From: Burkholderia cepacia
Lineage (GTDB): Bacteria; Pseudomonadota; Gammaproteobacteria; Burkholderiales; Burkholderiaceae
Length of the DNA stretch: 64,000 nucleotides
Assembly (NCBI RefSeq): GCF_001718835.1
Contig: NZ_CP013443.1
Span: 1,612,001 to 1,676,000 of the forward strand
Direction: 5' to 3'
The notes under the pieces were generated by a model that saw only the letters and a program-made list of their open reading frames with translations, searched no databases and had not been told where the DNA came from. Made by a program: the position numbers and the translations under genes. Below, in pieces: positions 55,509 through 64,000 of the stretch. Every line of letters starts with the position of its first letter. Position 1 is the first letter of the stretch.

Positions 55509-58500
55509 ATGCAACTCGAAGACCGACCGATGCGCGCAACGTCCGCGCAATACGGAATCTGGGTCGCGCAGCAGGTGGATCCGGACGATCCGGGCTACCT
55601 GACCGCCGAGGCGATCGAACTCGACGGCCCGCTCGACGTCGCGGCGCTGACCGACAGCGTCGAGACGGTGCTCGATCACGCGGATGCGCTGCACATGCGC
55701 TTCGCGTGGACCGACGACATGCTGTGGCAGCAACGCGTGCCGCCGTGCGCGCGGCTGCCGCTCGTCGATTTCGCCGCGGAACCCGATCCCGCGCAGGCCG
55801 CGCGCGCATGGATGCGTGCGTCGCTGTCGATCAGCTGCGACGTGACGGCTGATCCGCTGTACCGCACCGCGCTGCTGCGGCTGTCGCCGACGCGGCACTG
55901 GTGGTATCTGCAGGTTCACCACATCGCGCTCGACGGTTTCGGCTACAGCCTGCTCCAGCAGGCGGTCGCCGCCCGCTACAACGCCCGCGTCGCGGGCGCG
56001 GCGCCGCCGGCGCTGCCGGACTGGCGCGTCGATCGCGTCGTCGACGCGGAGGCGCGCTACCGCGCGAGCGGCGGATTCGACGCCGATCGCGCGTTCTGGC
56101 GCGCGCATCTGCATGACGTGCCGGCGCCGCTCGTCCTCGCGCCGCAGCAGGAGGTCGGCGCGGACGCGTTGCGCGAGACGCTCGCGCTCGACGGCGCGCG
56201 CGTGCATGCGCTGCGCGAAGCCGCCGAGCGGCTCGACGTCGACTGGAACGCGTGGCTGCTGGGCGCGATCGGCATCTGGCTCGCGAAGCAGGGCGGCCAG
56301 CGCGACCTGACGCTCGGCCTGCCGGTGATGAACCGTCTCGGCACGCCGGCGCTCGGCGTGCCGTGCATGGCGATGAACATCGTGCCGTTGCACGTGCACG
56401 TCGACGCCGACCGGTCGCCGCGCGCGCTCGCGGCCGAGACGGCCGGGCGGCTGCGCGCGATCCGTCCGCACCTGTACTACCGGTACGGCTGGATTCGCGG
56501 CGACCTCGGCCTGCTGGAGCGCAACGCGTTCCTGTTCAACCAGGCGGTCAACGTGATGCCGTTCGAGCGGCAGGTCGCGTTCGACGGGCTCGCGAGCAAT
56601 ACGTGCGCGGTCAGCGGCGGCCCCGTGAAGGATTTGAACGTGACGGTCGCGGTGCGCGCCGGCGCGTGGCACGTCACGCTCGAGGGCAATCCGAACGCCT
56701 ACGACGCGACGCGGCTCGCCGCGTATGCGCGCAGCCTCGCGCGCTGGCTGGACGCGTTTGCCGGGCACGCGCCGGACGCGCCCGTGGCGCCGCTGCTCGG
56801 TGATCTGCCGCCGCCGTCGATCCTGCGCGGCGCGCCGCTCGCCGGGCCATACCCCGACGTGCTCGCGCGCGTCGCCCGCATCGCGCGGGAAGCGCCGACG
56901 CGCACCGCGATCGAGGCGGGCGCGCGGCGCATCGACTACCGCACGCTGCTCGCCGACGTCGATGCGCTTGCGGCGGCGCTCGCCCGACATGGCGTGACGC
57001 GCGGCTGCCGCGTGGCGCTCGCCGCGCCGCGCGCGCCGGACGTGATCGCGGCGATGCTCGCGGTGCTGCAGGCCGGCGCGGTGCTCGTCCCGCTCGACCC
57101 GGACGGCCCGCCGCAGCGGACCGCGGCGATGCTCGCCGACGCCGCGCCCGCGCTCGTGATCACGCGCGGCGCGTATCGCGCGTGCGCGGGCAGCCTGCCG
57201 ACGCTCGATCTCGACGCGCATCGCGCGCCCGCGGCACGCGGCGCAGGCGACGGAATCGACGCTGCACGGCATGCCGACGCCGGCCAGCCCGCATACCTGC
57301 TCTACACGTCCGGTTCGACGGGCCGCCCGAACGGCGTGCTGGTCGGGCGCGGCGCGCTTGCGCAGTTCGTCGCGAGCACGCGTGCGCTCTATCGCGTCGG
57401 GCCCGACGACAAGGTGCTGCAGTTCGCGCCGCTGCACTTCGACGCGAGCTTCGAGGAGATCTTCGTCACGCTGTGCGGCGGCGCGACGCTCGTGCTGCGC
57501 GACGACGCGATGCTCGACTCCGTCGACGCGTTCGCGGCCGAGGTCGAGCGGCGCGGCATCACGGTGCTCGATCTGCCCACCGCGTACTGGCATGTGCTCG
57601 CACATGCGCTCGACGCGCGCCACGCGGAGCAGCTTCGACACGTGCGCCTGACCATCATCGGCGGCGAGGCGGCGCTGCCCGAGCGGATCCGGCGCTGGCG
57701 CGAGCGGCTGCCGGATCAGGCGTTGCTGAACACCTATGGGCCGACCGAAGCGACGATCATCGCGACCGCCGCGTGCGTCGGCGGCCCGGGCGCGGTCTGG
57801 CAGGACGGCGAGCCGGTGCCGATCGGCACGCCGCGCGCGGGCGTCGATGCGCGGATCGTCGACGCACGCGGGTATCCGGTCGCAGTGGGCGGCTCGGGGG
57901 AACTCGTGCTGAGCGGCGATGCGCTCGCGCTCGCGTATCTCGACAATCCGGCGCTGACGGCGGAGCGCTTCGTGACACTGCCCGGCAGCGGCGTTCGCGC
58001 ATACCGGACCGGCGATCTCGCGACGCTGCGCGACGGCCGGCTCTGCTTCGACGGTCGCATCGATCATCAGGTGAAGATCAGCGGCGTGCGCATCGACCCG
58101 CGCGAGATCGAGGACTGGCTGCTGCGCTCGCCGGACGTGCGCGAGGCGGCGGTCGTCGCACTGCGCAGCGATGCGGGCGCGACGACGCTCGCGGCGTTCG
58201 TCGCCGGGACCGACGACGCCGCCGCGCTGCGCGCGCGGCTGGCTGACGCGCTGCCGGCCGCCGCGATTCCCGATGTGTGGCGCGTGCTCGACGGCCTGCC
58301 GCGCAACGCGAACGGCAAGACCGACCGCAACGCGCTGCTGCGGCTCGCCGCGCAACGGGATGCGGCGCCGGACGACGATGCGCAGGCCGGCGAACTGGCG
58401 CGGTGCGTGATGCGCATCTGGCGCGAGGTGCTGGGCGAGGTCGCGCTCACGCCGGCGTCCAATTTCTTCGACGTCGGCGGGAAGTCGCTGCAGGCGATCC

Positions 58501-59420
58501 AGGCGAGCGCACGGCTCGCGACCGAGCTCAAGCGCGACGTGCCGGTGTCGATGCTGTTCCGGCATGTGACGGTCGACGCGCTGGCGGCCGCGCTGCAAGC
58601 GCCGCTCGCGTACCGGCCACGCACCGCGCACGACGCGTTCGCGCCGCATCTCGCGATCCACGCGGGGCGCGCCGGCGGCGCGCGGCTCATCTGCCTCCAT
58701 CCGGCCGACGGCCTCGCATGGAGCTATCTGCGGCTCGCCGCGCATCTGCCGGACGTCGTGCTCGACGGCCTGCAACTGTCGGTCGAGGACACCCGGCGCG
58801 CCGCGGACTTCGACGCGCTCGTCGCCAGCTACGTGCGGCGCGTGCGCGCGCTGCAGCCGGACGGGCCGTACCACCTGCTCGGCTGGTCGCTCGGCGGCGC
58901 GCTCGCGCACGCGGTCGCCGCGGCGCTTGCGCGCGACGGCCAGGCGGTCGGCCTGCTCGCGCTGATGGACAGCTATCCGGCGTCCGCATGGGCGGCGCAG
59001 CCGCAGCCGGCGCCGGGCGACGCGCTGCGCATCCTGCTCACGGTGAACGGCGACTTCGATACGGCCGATCTGTCCGACGACGCGCTGCGCCAGCGGCTGT
59101 TGCGGGCGAACAGCCCGTTCGCGGCGCTCGGCGCGGCGGGGCTCGATGCGTTCGCCGACGCGACGCTGCGGCAGATACACCTGTTCCGCGCGGCGCGCAC
59201 GCCGCGCTACGACGGCGCGCTGCTGCTGTTCAACGCTGCGCGCAAGCGGCCGGGCCTGCCGGTGCCCGACAGCTGGCGCGCCCATCTGGCGGCCGACGCA
59301 TTGACGTGCGTCGCGCTCGACTGTTCGCACGACGGGATGTCCGATCCCGAACCGATGGCGGCGATCGGCGCCGCGCTGGCGGAACGGCTCGCCGCGGCGA
59401 CCGCCGTTGGCTCTTTTTGA
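55509..59420 (+). CDS. Single-module NRPS (C-A-PCP-TE), predicted lysine-activating
   Basis: The ~1303-residue synthetase has a condensation domain (about 10-430) with [14 protein letters not shown]. The adenylation domain (about 450-960) has [64 protein letters not shown] and [13 protein letters not shown] carrier domain with [14 protein letters not shown] is followed by a thioesterase with [13 protein letters not shown] and terminal CSHDGM. Aligning to GrsA by eye gives the pocket D-A-E-D-I-G-T-I-I-K, a lysine-type code, unlike the EntF serine code DVWHFSLVDK. It probably joins DHB to both lysine amines. ATG 55509 or GTG 55494 may be the start. Confidence 0.88.
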   Translation: MQLEDRPMRATSAQYGIWVAQQVDPDDPGYLTAEAIELDGPLDVAALTDSVETVLDHADALHMRFAWTDDMLWQQRVPPCARLPLVDFAAEPDPAQAARAWMRASLSISCDVTADPLYRTALLRLSPTRHWWYLQVHHIALDGFGYSLLQQAVAARYNARVAGAAPPALPDWRVDRVVDAEARYRASGGFDADRAFWRAHLHDVPAPLVLAPQQEVGADALRETLALDGARVHALREAAERLDVDWNAWLLGAIGIWLAKQGGQRDLTLGLPVMNRLGTPALGVPCMAMNIVPLHVHVDADRSPRALAAETAGRLRAIRPHLYYRYGWIRGDLGLLERNAFLFNQAVNVMPFERQVAFDGLASNTCAVSGGPVKDLNVTVAVRAGAWHVTLEGNPNAYDATRLAAYARSLARWLDAFAGHAPDAPVAPLLGDLPPPSILRGAPLAGPYPDVLARVARIAREAPTRTAIEAGARRIDYRTLLADVDALAAALARHGVTRGCRVALAAPRAPDVIAAMLAVLQAGAVLVPLDPDGPPQRTAAMLADAAPALVITRGAYRACAGSLPTLDLDAHRAPAARGAGDGIDAARHADAGQPAYLLYTSGSTGRPNGVLVGRGALAQFVASTRALYRVGPDDKVLQFAPLHFDASFEEIFVTLCGGATLVLRDDAMLDSVDAFAAEVERRGITVLDLPTAYWHVLAHALDARHAEQLRHVRLTIIGGEAALPERIRRWRERLPDQALLNTYGPTEATIIATAACVGGPGAVWQDGEPVPIGTPRAGVDARIVDARGYPVAVGGSGELVLSGDALALAYLDNPALTAERFVTLPGSGVRAYRTGDLATLRDGRLCFDGRIDHQVKISGVRIDPREIEDWLLRSPDVREAAVVALRSDAGATTLAAFVAGTDDAAALRARLADALPAAAIPDVWRVLDGLPRNANGKTDRNALLRLAAQRDAAPDDDAQAGELARCVMRIWREVLGEVALTPASNFFDVGGKSLQAIQASARLATELKRDVPVSMLFRHVTVDALAAALQAPLAYRPRTAHDAFAPHLAIHAGRAGGARLICLHPADGLAWSYLRLAAHLPDVVLDGLQLSVEDTRRAADFDALVASYVRRVRALQPDGPYHLLGWSLGGALAHAVAAALARDGQAVGLLALMDSYPASAWAAQPQPAPGDALRILLTVNGDFDTADLSDDALRQRLLRANSPFAALGAAGLDAFADATLRQIHLFRAARTPRYDGALLLFNAARKRPGLPVPDSWRAHLAADALTCVALDCSHDGMSDPEPMAAIGAALAERLAAATAVGSF

Positions 59421-59433
59421 GGAATTCGAATCG

Positions 59434-60228
59434 ATGAATGCACAGGCAGGAATGAGTTTCCCGGGTACGGTCGCCGTCGTGAGCGGCGCGGCCCAGGGTA
59501 TCGGCGCGGCTGTCGCGCGCGCGCTCGCCGCGCGCGGGATCGAGGTCGCCGCGTTCGACGTCGACGACGACGCGCTGGCGCGTCACGCGGCCGATAGCAC
59601 GGCGTTCGGCGCGCGGATCCATCCGTTCACGGTCGATGTCGCGGACGCGGCGGCCGTTCAACGTGCGGTTGCGCGCGTGGAGGAGACGGTCGGTCCGATC
59701 GGGATGCTCGCGAACGTCGCGGGCGTGTTGCGGCTCGCGGCGGCGACGTCGCTGAGCGATGCCGATTGGGCGCACTGTTTCGCGGTGAATGCGCACGGCG
59801 TGTTTCATCTGTCGCGTGCGGTCGCGCAGCGGATGGTCGCGCGCCGTGCCGGCAGCATCGTCACGGTCGGCTCGAACGCGGCGCTGGTGCCGCGCATGCA
59901 GATGACCGCGTATGCGGCGTCGAAGGCGGCCGCGCACCAGTTCACCCGCTGTCTCGGGCTCGAGCTGGCCGGGCACGGCATCCGCTGCAACATCGTCGCG
60001 CCGGGCTCGACGGACACGCCGATGCAGCGCCAGCTGTGGGACGGCCCGGCCGGCCCGGCGGGCGTGATCGCCGGTTCGCTCGACACGTATCGCACGGGCA
60101 TTCCGCTCGGCCGGATCGCGGCGCCGGACGACGTCGCCGAAACAGTGCTGTTCCTGCTGTCCGACGCGTCGCGTCATGTCACGCTGCACAGCCTGTGCGT
60201 CGACGGCGGCGCGACGCTCGGCGTCTGA
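59434..60228 (+). CDS. entA: 2,3-dihydro-2,3-dihydroxybenzoate dehydrogenase
   Basis: This 264-residue short-chain dehydrogenase oxidises 2,3-dihydro-DHB to 2,3-DHB with NAD+. Motifs are [19 protein letters not shown] (Rossmann T/S-G-x3-G-x-G), NVAGVLR (NAAG-like), [31 protein letters not shown] (Ser, Tyr-x3-Lys) and [15 protein letters not shown] 59434 has a GAGGA upstream and gives the usual EntA length; a TTG 27 bp upstream overlaps the NRPS end. Confidence 0.93.
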   Translation: MNAQAGMSFPGTVAVVSGAAQGIGAAVARALAARGIEVAAFDVDDDALARHAADSTAFGARIHPFTVDVADAAAVQRAVARVEETVGPIGMLANVAGVLRLAAATSLSDADWAHCFAVNAHGVFHLSRAVAQRMVARRAGSIVTVGSNAALVPRMQMTAYAASKAAAHQFTRCLGLELAGHGIRCNIVAPGSTDTPMQRQLWDGPAGPAGVIAGSLDTYRTGIPLGRIAAPDDVAETVLFLLSDASRHVTLHSLCVDGGATLGV

Positions 60229-60262
60229 CGGTGTTCCGCTTCCTTTCTTCGGAACTTCAGTG

Positions 60263-61366
60263 ATGAAACAGATCTCCGCCGAAATCGAACAGGGCGCAGC
60301 CGGCGCCTTTGCCGAGCCGCTCCGCGACGAACGGCTGTGCGTCGGCATGCGGCTGCCGGCGCCGGACGCGCTGCGCCGCGACCTGCCGGCGTCGGTCGCC
60401 GCGCGCGCGACCGTGGCCGCCGGCCGCCGGCAACTGCGCGCGATCCTCGAGCGCCGCGATGCGCGCCGCATCGTCGTCGTCGGTCCGTGCTCGATCCACG
60501 ACCCGCAGGCGGCGCTCGACTACGCGCGGCGGCTTGCGAGGCTCGCGCAGGCCGTGCGCGACGCGTTCTGCGTCGTGATGCGCGTGTATTTCGAGAAACC
60601 GCGCACGACGGTCGGCTGGAAAGGCCTGATCAACGACCCGGGCCTCGACGGCAGTCACCGCGTGCTGGACGGGCTGCATGCCGCGCGCCGGCTGCTCGCC
60701 GACATCAATGCGCTCGGTCTGCCTGCGGCGATCGAGGCGCTCGACGTCGTCACGCCGCATTACCTGTGCGATCTCGTGAGCTGGGCCGCGATCGGCGCGC
60801 GCACGACCGAGTCGCAGGTGCATCGCGAGCTGGCGTCGGGGCTCGCGATGCCGGTCGGCTTCAAGAACGGCACCGACGGTCAGGTCGACGTGGCCGCGCA
60901 CGCGATGCTGGCCAGCATGCGGCCGCATACCTTCATCGGCATCGACGGTGCCGGCGGTCCGGCGCTGCTGCACAGCGACGGCAATCCGCATGCGCACCTG
61001 GTGCTGCGCGGCGGCCGGCACGGGCCGAACTACGACGCGGCATCGGTGGCGGCCGCGGTCGAGACGCTGCGCGCGCAGCGCCTGCCGGCGAACGTGCTGA
61101 TCGACTGCTCGCACGCGAACTGCGGCAAGCAGGCCGACCGGCAGCTCGCGGTGCTCGACGACGTCGTCGAGCAGATGTGCGCCGGCAGCGACGCGATTCG
61201 CGGCGTGATGCTCGAGAGTTTTCTCGAAGCGGGGGCACAGCCGCTCGGCGGCCCGCTGCGCTACGGCTGCTCGATCACCGACCCGTGCCTCGGCTGGGAC
61301 GCGACCGAGGATGCGCTGCTGCGCGCGCGCAGCCGCTGGCTCGCGCGGGATGGCCGCGCCGGCTGA
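60263..61366 (+). CDS. 3-deoxy-7-phosphoheptulonate (DAHP) synthase, AroG type
   Basis: This 367-residue class I DAHP synthase condenses PEP and erythrose-4-phosphate, the first step to chorismate. Seen are RIVVVGPCSIHDPQAALDYARRL, VMRVYFEKPRTTVGWKGLINDPGLDGS, AIEALDVVTPHYLCDLVSWAAIGARTTESQVHRELASG, GFKNGTDGQVDVAAHAM and DCSHANCGKQ. Inside a siderophore operon it would raise precursor supply. A biosynthetic copy elsewhere is expected. Feedback-inhibition residues cannot be judged by eye. Confidence 0.92.
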   Translation: MKQISAEIEQGAAGAFAEPLRDERLCVGMRLPAPDALRRDLPASVAARATVAAGRRQLRAILERRDARRIVVVGPCSIHDPQAALDYARRLARLAQAVRDAFCVVMRVYFEKPRTTVGWKGLINDPGLDGSHRVLDGLHAARRLLADINALGLPAAIEALDVVTPHYLCDLVSWAAIGARTTESQVHRELASGLAMPVGFKNGTDGQVDVAAHAMLASMRPHTFIGIDGAGGPALLHSDGNPHAHLVLRGGRHGPNYDAASVAAAVETLRAQRLPANVLIDCSHANCGKQADRQLAVLDDVVEQMCAGSDAIRGVMLESFLEAGAQPLGGPLRYGCSITDPCLGWDATEDALLRARSRWLARDGRAG

Positions 61367-61412
61367 CGCCGGCGTCGGCGCGCGCCGCGCGCCTTCTTAA
61401 ACCCACTACGGA

Positions 61413-62648
61413 ATGGACATGTCGACGACTTCCGCCGAACCCCTGCAAGCGCCGGCCGACGCCGGCTCCCGCTACCTGCCGCTGCTGCTCGCGAACCTCG
61501 CGATGGTGGCCGGCACCTACGCATTCGTTGCGATCGCCGGCCCGCTGGCGCGCCGGATGAATCTTGAACCGCTGCATATCGGCGCGGTCATCGCGAGCGT
61601 CGGGCTCGTCTGGATCGCCGCCGCGCCGCGCTGGGGGCGCGCGGCGGACGCACGCGGGCGGCTGCCGGCGATGCGTGCGTCGATCGTCGGATTCGTCGCC
61701 AGCTTTCTGCTGCTGGCCGGCTACGTCGGCTGGGCGCTGCATCGCGACGGGGCCGCCATGCCGCCGGTCTGGGCGAGCTTCGTCGCGCTGCTGGCGACGC
61801 GCGCGGCGATGGGCGGCTGCTATGCCGGCCTGCCGGTCGCGGCGACCGCGTGGATCGCGGACCGGACCGCGACCACCGGGCGCGCGGCGGCGCTCGCGCG
61901 GTTCGGCGCGGCGGGGGCGGTCGGGATGGTGATCGCGCCGCCGCTCGCCGGCTGGCTTGCCGGTTACGACATGACGCTTGCGTTCGCGGTGTTCGCGCTG
62001 CTGCCGCTCGCGGGCCTGCCGGGGCTGCGCCGCTTGCGCGACGACGGGCCGCGGCTTGCGAGGCGCGCGCCGACGCGGCTGAGGCCGACCGATCCGCGGC
62101 TGCGCCTGCCGTGGTGGAGCGCGTTCGCGCTGTACGGCGTCGTGATGATCGCGAACAGTGCGCTCGGCTTCTACGTGATCGACCGGCTGCAGGTCGGCGC
62201 GCGCGACGCGTCGGCGGTGGTCGGCTATGCGCTCGGCAGCGCGGGCGTCGGCCTGATCGCGATGCAGTCGCTCGTCGGGCGGCTGCGGCGGGTCGCGCCG
62301 CGGCAGTGGCTGCGATGGGGGGCGCTCGTCGGCGCTGTCGGCTTCGTGTCGGTGCTGGCGGTCGAGCCTGCGCAGCCGTTGCTGATGTGTGCGAGCTATC
62401 TGGTGGCGGCCTGCGGAATGGGCGCGGCGTTTCCCGCGGTCGCGGCGCTCGCGAGCACGCGGGTCGAGCCGCACGAGCAGGGGGCGTGCGCGGGTGCGAT
62501 GTCGGTCGCGCAGGGGCTCAGCATGGTGGTGGCGCCGCTCGTCGGCAACGGGCTCTACGAACTGCATCCGGCTGCGCCGTTCGCGGCGATCGGGGTGGTG
62601 CTGGCGGGAGTGTTCGTCGGGACGTGGAGGGGCGCGTCTGGGCAGTAG
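61413..62648 (+). CDS. MFS exporter, probable siderophore efflux (EntS-like role)
   Basis: The 411-residue major facilitator has 12 helices (LPLLLANLAMVAGTYAFVAIAGPLARRM, AVIASVGLVWIAAAPRWGRAADARGRLPAMRA, VWASFVALLATRAAMGGCYAGLPVAATAWIA, and a C-half with LRLPWWSAFALYGVVMIANSALGFYVIDRL). It is the last gene of the biosynthetic operon, so secretion of the siderophore is the likely job, by position. Sequence alone does not separate it from other drug-type exporters. A hairpin terminator follows within 30 bp. Confidence 0.85.
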   Translation: MDMSTTSAEPLQAPADAGSRYLPLLLANLAMVAGTYAFVAIAGPLARRMNLEPLHIGAVIASVGLVWIAAAPRWGRAADARGRLPAMRASIVGFVASFLLLAGYVGWALHRDGAAMPPVWASFVALLATRAAMGGCYAGLPVAATAWIADRTATTGRAAALARFGAAGAVGMVIAPPLAGWLAGYDMTLAFAVFALLPLAGLPGLRRLRDDGPRLARRAPTRLRPTDPRLRLPWWSAFALYGVVMIANSALGFYVIDRLQVGARDASAVVGYALGSAGVGLIAMQSLVGRLRRVAPRQWLRWGALVGAVGFVSVLAVEPAQPLLMCASYLVAACGMGAAFPAVAALASTRVEPHEQGACAGAMSVAQGLSMVVAPLVGNGLYELHPAAPFAAIGVVLAGVFVGTWRGASGQ

Positions 62649-62673
62649 CGCTGCGCGTCGGTGGGAAACGAAC

Positions 62674-62693
62674 GCGCCCGCTTGTGCGGGCGC
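62674..62693 (+). terminator. Terminator of the siderophore biosynthetic operon
   Basis: An 8-bp GC stem (GCGCCCGC-TTGT-GCGGGCGC) is followed by TTTGCTT. Its right arm is the start of the tRNA-containing direct repeat. Confidence 0.7.
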
Positions 62694-62715
62694 TTTGCTT
62701 CCTGGGCCAGAAATG

Positions 62716-62744
62716 AAAAAGGCCGGCTAGAAGCCGACCTTTTT
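62716..62744 (-). terminator. Terminator of tRNA-Leu copy 2
   Basis: A hairpin GGCCGGCT-AGA-AGCCGACC is flanked by five A and five T residues, the counterpart of the element after copy 1. Confidence 0.8.
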
Positions 62745-62753
62745 GAAAACAGA

Positions 62754-62841
62754 TGGTGCCCAGGAGAGGACTCGAACCTCCACGATGTTGCCACCGCTAG
62801 GACCTGAACCTAGTGCGTCTACCAATTCCGCCACCTGGGCA
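62754..62841 (-). tRNA. tRNA-Leu(CAG), copy 2
   Basis: The 88-nt gene with encoded CCA and anticodon CAG is identical in sequence to copy 1. It lies on the outer side of the siderophore locus and has its own consensus promoter to the right. Confidence 0.97.
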
Positions 62842-62876
62842 CGTTTCGCTTGGTGCTGCATTCGCGAAAGAAGGCA

Positions 62877-62904
62877 ATTATAGCGGGTCAGTAGGGGCTG
62901 TCAA
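62877..62904 (-). promoter_or_regulatory. Consensus promoter of tRNA-Leu copy 2
   Basis: TTGACA, 16 nt and TATAAT are read on the minus strand. The spacer sequence differs from that of copy 1, so the promoters have diverged while the boxes are conserved. Confidence 0.88.
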
Positions 62905-62939
62905 CACTATTTTGCTGCGGACCAGAAAATATCTGCGCG

Positions 62940-63627
62940 CGGATCGAGAATTGAATTCAGCGGCGGCGCTGATGCAACGCGACGCCTGCGGAAGCGACAC
63001 GCGCTGCCTTGCTGGCCAGCCGCTACCACGAGCGGCTGTTGGCGCTCGGCAACGTTACGCGACCGCTTGGAGCAAACCTGGTCGCTCGATACTGGAAGCG
63101 CCACGTCCGGAGGACGGCTGACATTTACCGGCACGCCACCAACCCTTCATTTCACGATTGGCGCGAATGCCGGCGCTCACACTGGAGAACTGGAGGGCGA
63201 CGTGTGTTGCATGGCGAGCGTGCCACGTTCCAGGAAGACAAGTGCCAACTCGACTTTCGGCGCCGAGGTGCGCGGATTCAGGTCACGCAAACGGGCAATG
63301 ACGGCGACTGCGGCGCGAGCGTTGCTCGGCAAGGACTGCGTAACGCTCGTCGACATGATCGACGTCCGGCGCAAGGGTGACGACGAAGACGCGCTGGGTG
63401 CAAACGTGAACGAGGACTTCGTGCATGGTATTGCGAACACGAACGCCGCCATCGCGATGAGCCGGGGCGACCGGCTGTGGATCGGGATGCTGGTGTTCGA
63501 TGCGCGCAATCAAGTGCGTATGCGCTACTACACCAATGTGCCGGCGTGGAAGAAGCGGGTGTCCATGACGATCCAGGCATGGCGCGACCGCATCGACAGT
63601 CAGCTTCCGATCGACCTGATGCGATGA
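62940..63627 (+). pseudogene. Multiply frameshifted gene remnant between tRNA copies 2 and 3
   Basis: Coding-like pieces follow each other in changing frames: ALMQRDACGSDTRCL (a CGxDxxCL pattern as in LprI-like lysozyme-inhibitor domains), then LASRYHERLLALGN, then SGGRLTFTGTPPTLHFTI...HTGELEGD, then LHGERATFQEDKCQLDFRRRGARIQVTQTGNDGDCG, then DFVHGIANTNAAIAMSRGDRLWIGMLVFDARNQVRMRYYTN. At least three shifts are needed to join them. An intact 186-codon frame (63067-63627) covers part of this but mixes true and shadow sequence. It is a decayed secreted-protein gene, perhaps two. Confidence 0.6.
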
Positions 63628-63662
63628 GGCATCGGCGGGCGCCGGGATGGGGCGCGGAAATG

Positions 63663-63692
63663 AAAAAAGGCCAGCTTGCGCTGACCTTTTTT
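63663..63692 (-). terminator. Terminator of tRNA-Leu copy 3
   Basis: A hairpin GGCCAGC-TTGC-GCTGACC lies between six A and six T residues. It is identical with flanks to 43670-43699, where the tRNA itself is mostly lost. Confidence 0.82.
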
Positions 63693-63701
63693 GAAATCAA
63701 G

Positions 63702-63789
63702 TGGTGCCCAGGAGAGGACTCGAACCTCCACGATGTTGCCACCGCTAGGACCTGAACCTAGTGCGTCTACCAATTCCGCCACCTGGGCA
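63702..63789 (-). tRNA. tRNA-Leu(CAG), copy 3
   Basis: This is the third identical 88-nt copy with CCA end and anticodon CAG. Its 5' leader differs slightly (one T missing in the GCTGCAT-CGCG stretch). Confidence 0.97.
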
Positions 63790-63823
63790 CGTTTCGCTTG
63801 GTGCTGCATCGCGAAAGAACGCA

Positions 63824-63851
63824 ATTATAGCGCCCCATTTATTCATGTCAA
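63824..63851 (-). promoter_or_regulatory. Consensus promoter of tRNA-Leu copy 3
   Basis: TTGACA, 16 nt and TATAAT are on the minus strand. The rest of the window to 64000 holds no gene I can support. Confidence 0.88.
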
Positions 63852-64000
63852 CATTTTTTTGCAATGCATCGAACCGGGCCGGCCGGCGGGCGAACGCAAC
63901 GCGTCCGCATCGTTCGCGACACGGCCGGATGTTAGAATGGCCGCCAACAATATAGACATGTCTAAATCGGCATGGTCGTATTGATGCCGTGCACCATCAG

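Larger units (their letters stand above)
62689..62871. repeat. 183-bp direct repeat, right copy (contains tRNA-Leu)
   Basis: This is the second copy of the repeat at 43797-43980, in the same orientation. It marks the right edge of the siderophore locus. Confidence 0.88.

Noticed and set aside
55251..59330. 1359-codon antisense frame opposite the NRPS gene
   Set aside because: Composition is typical of a GC-skew shadow, and the plus-strand NRPS has all its motifs in order.
55509..59420. Calling the NRPS EntF (enterobactin synthase)
   Set aside because: Domain order is the same, but the pocket residues do not match the serine code and fit a lysine-type code better.
43980..62690. Integrase or transposase driving the siderophore island
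   Set aside because: All frames between the repeats are accounted for by iron genes. No recombinase motif was seen, so mobility is only inferred from the repeats.

Overview
The window looks like part of the main chromosome of a Burkholderia cepacia complex species. The support is the strongly GC-biased coding sequence, the gene order 2-oxoglutarate dehydrogenase operon / zapE / Tad pilus locus / long-tailed second Hfq (Hfq2), and protein sequences typical of the genus. Species identity is inference. The catechol siderophore locus would suit B. ambifaria-like strains, from which the bis-catecholate cepaciachelin is known.

Layout. Bases 1-5.3 kb hold the 3' end of sucA, then odhB and lpdA (the TCA-cycle 2-oxoglutarate dehydrogenase complex), closed by a strong terminator, and zapE. 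From 5.4 to 11.5 kb lie a stand-alone IS5-type N-terminal protein, a DUF2147 secreted protein, and a minus-strand group of two glycine-rich repeat lipoproteins with a ShlB/FhaC-type outer-membrane transporter. A 660-bp non-coding, AT-richer gap precedes a complete Tad/Flp pilus locus (12.1-23.8 kb: flp, cpaA, tadE, cpaB, cpaC, cpaE, cpaF, tadB, tadC, tadD, DUF3613, tadG). This is followed by an atypical sigma-54-type activator and a DUF2968 coiled-coil protein. From 26 to 35 kb are hfq2, a small secreted protein, a gene remnant, fadD with a TetR regulator, an MFS permease, an acetyltransferase, a ParB-like protein and a SulP transporter.

From 43.4 back to 34.9 kb (minus strand) is a sugar catabolic operon: ROK repressor (frameshifted here), ABC ATPase, permease, binding protein, PfkB sugar kinase, zwf and an aldose-1-epimerase. 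It resembles the rhizobial frc fructose system and would feed hexose through glucose-6-phosphate into the Entner-Doudoroff/pentose-phosphate routes. A perfect AT-rich inverted repeat in front of the repressor is the likely operator.

The most interesting part is 43.8-62.9 kb. An iron-acquisition locus of about 18.7 kb lies exactly between two tRNA-Leu(CAG) genes embedded in ~184-bp direct repeats. A minus-strand uptake arm (binding protein, hydrolase, permease, ATPase) diverges from a plus-strand arm (AraC regulator, TonB receptor, isochorismate synthase, DHB-AMP ligase, isochorismatase-ArCP, DUF2218, a C-A-PCP-TE NRPS, DHB dehydrogenase, DAHP synthase, MFS exporter). Two Fur-box-like sites sit at the divergent promoters. 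The NRPS adenylation pocket, read by eye, is DAEDIGTIIK, which is lysine-like and not the serine code of EntF. The predicted product is therefore a bis-(2,3-dihydroxybenzoyl)-lysine compound (azotochelin/cepaciachelin type), not enterobactin. The isochorismate synthase gene carries a frameshift with apparently missing residues, so production may depend on another isochorismate source.

A third tRNA-Leu copy, a 21-nt tRNA 3'-end fragment and a multiply frameshifted gene remnant show that this tRNA cluster has been a site of repeated rearrangement. No integrase, complete insertion sequence, rRNA or CRISPR array was seen.
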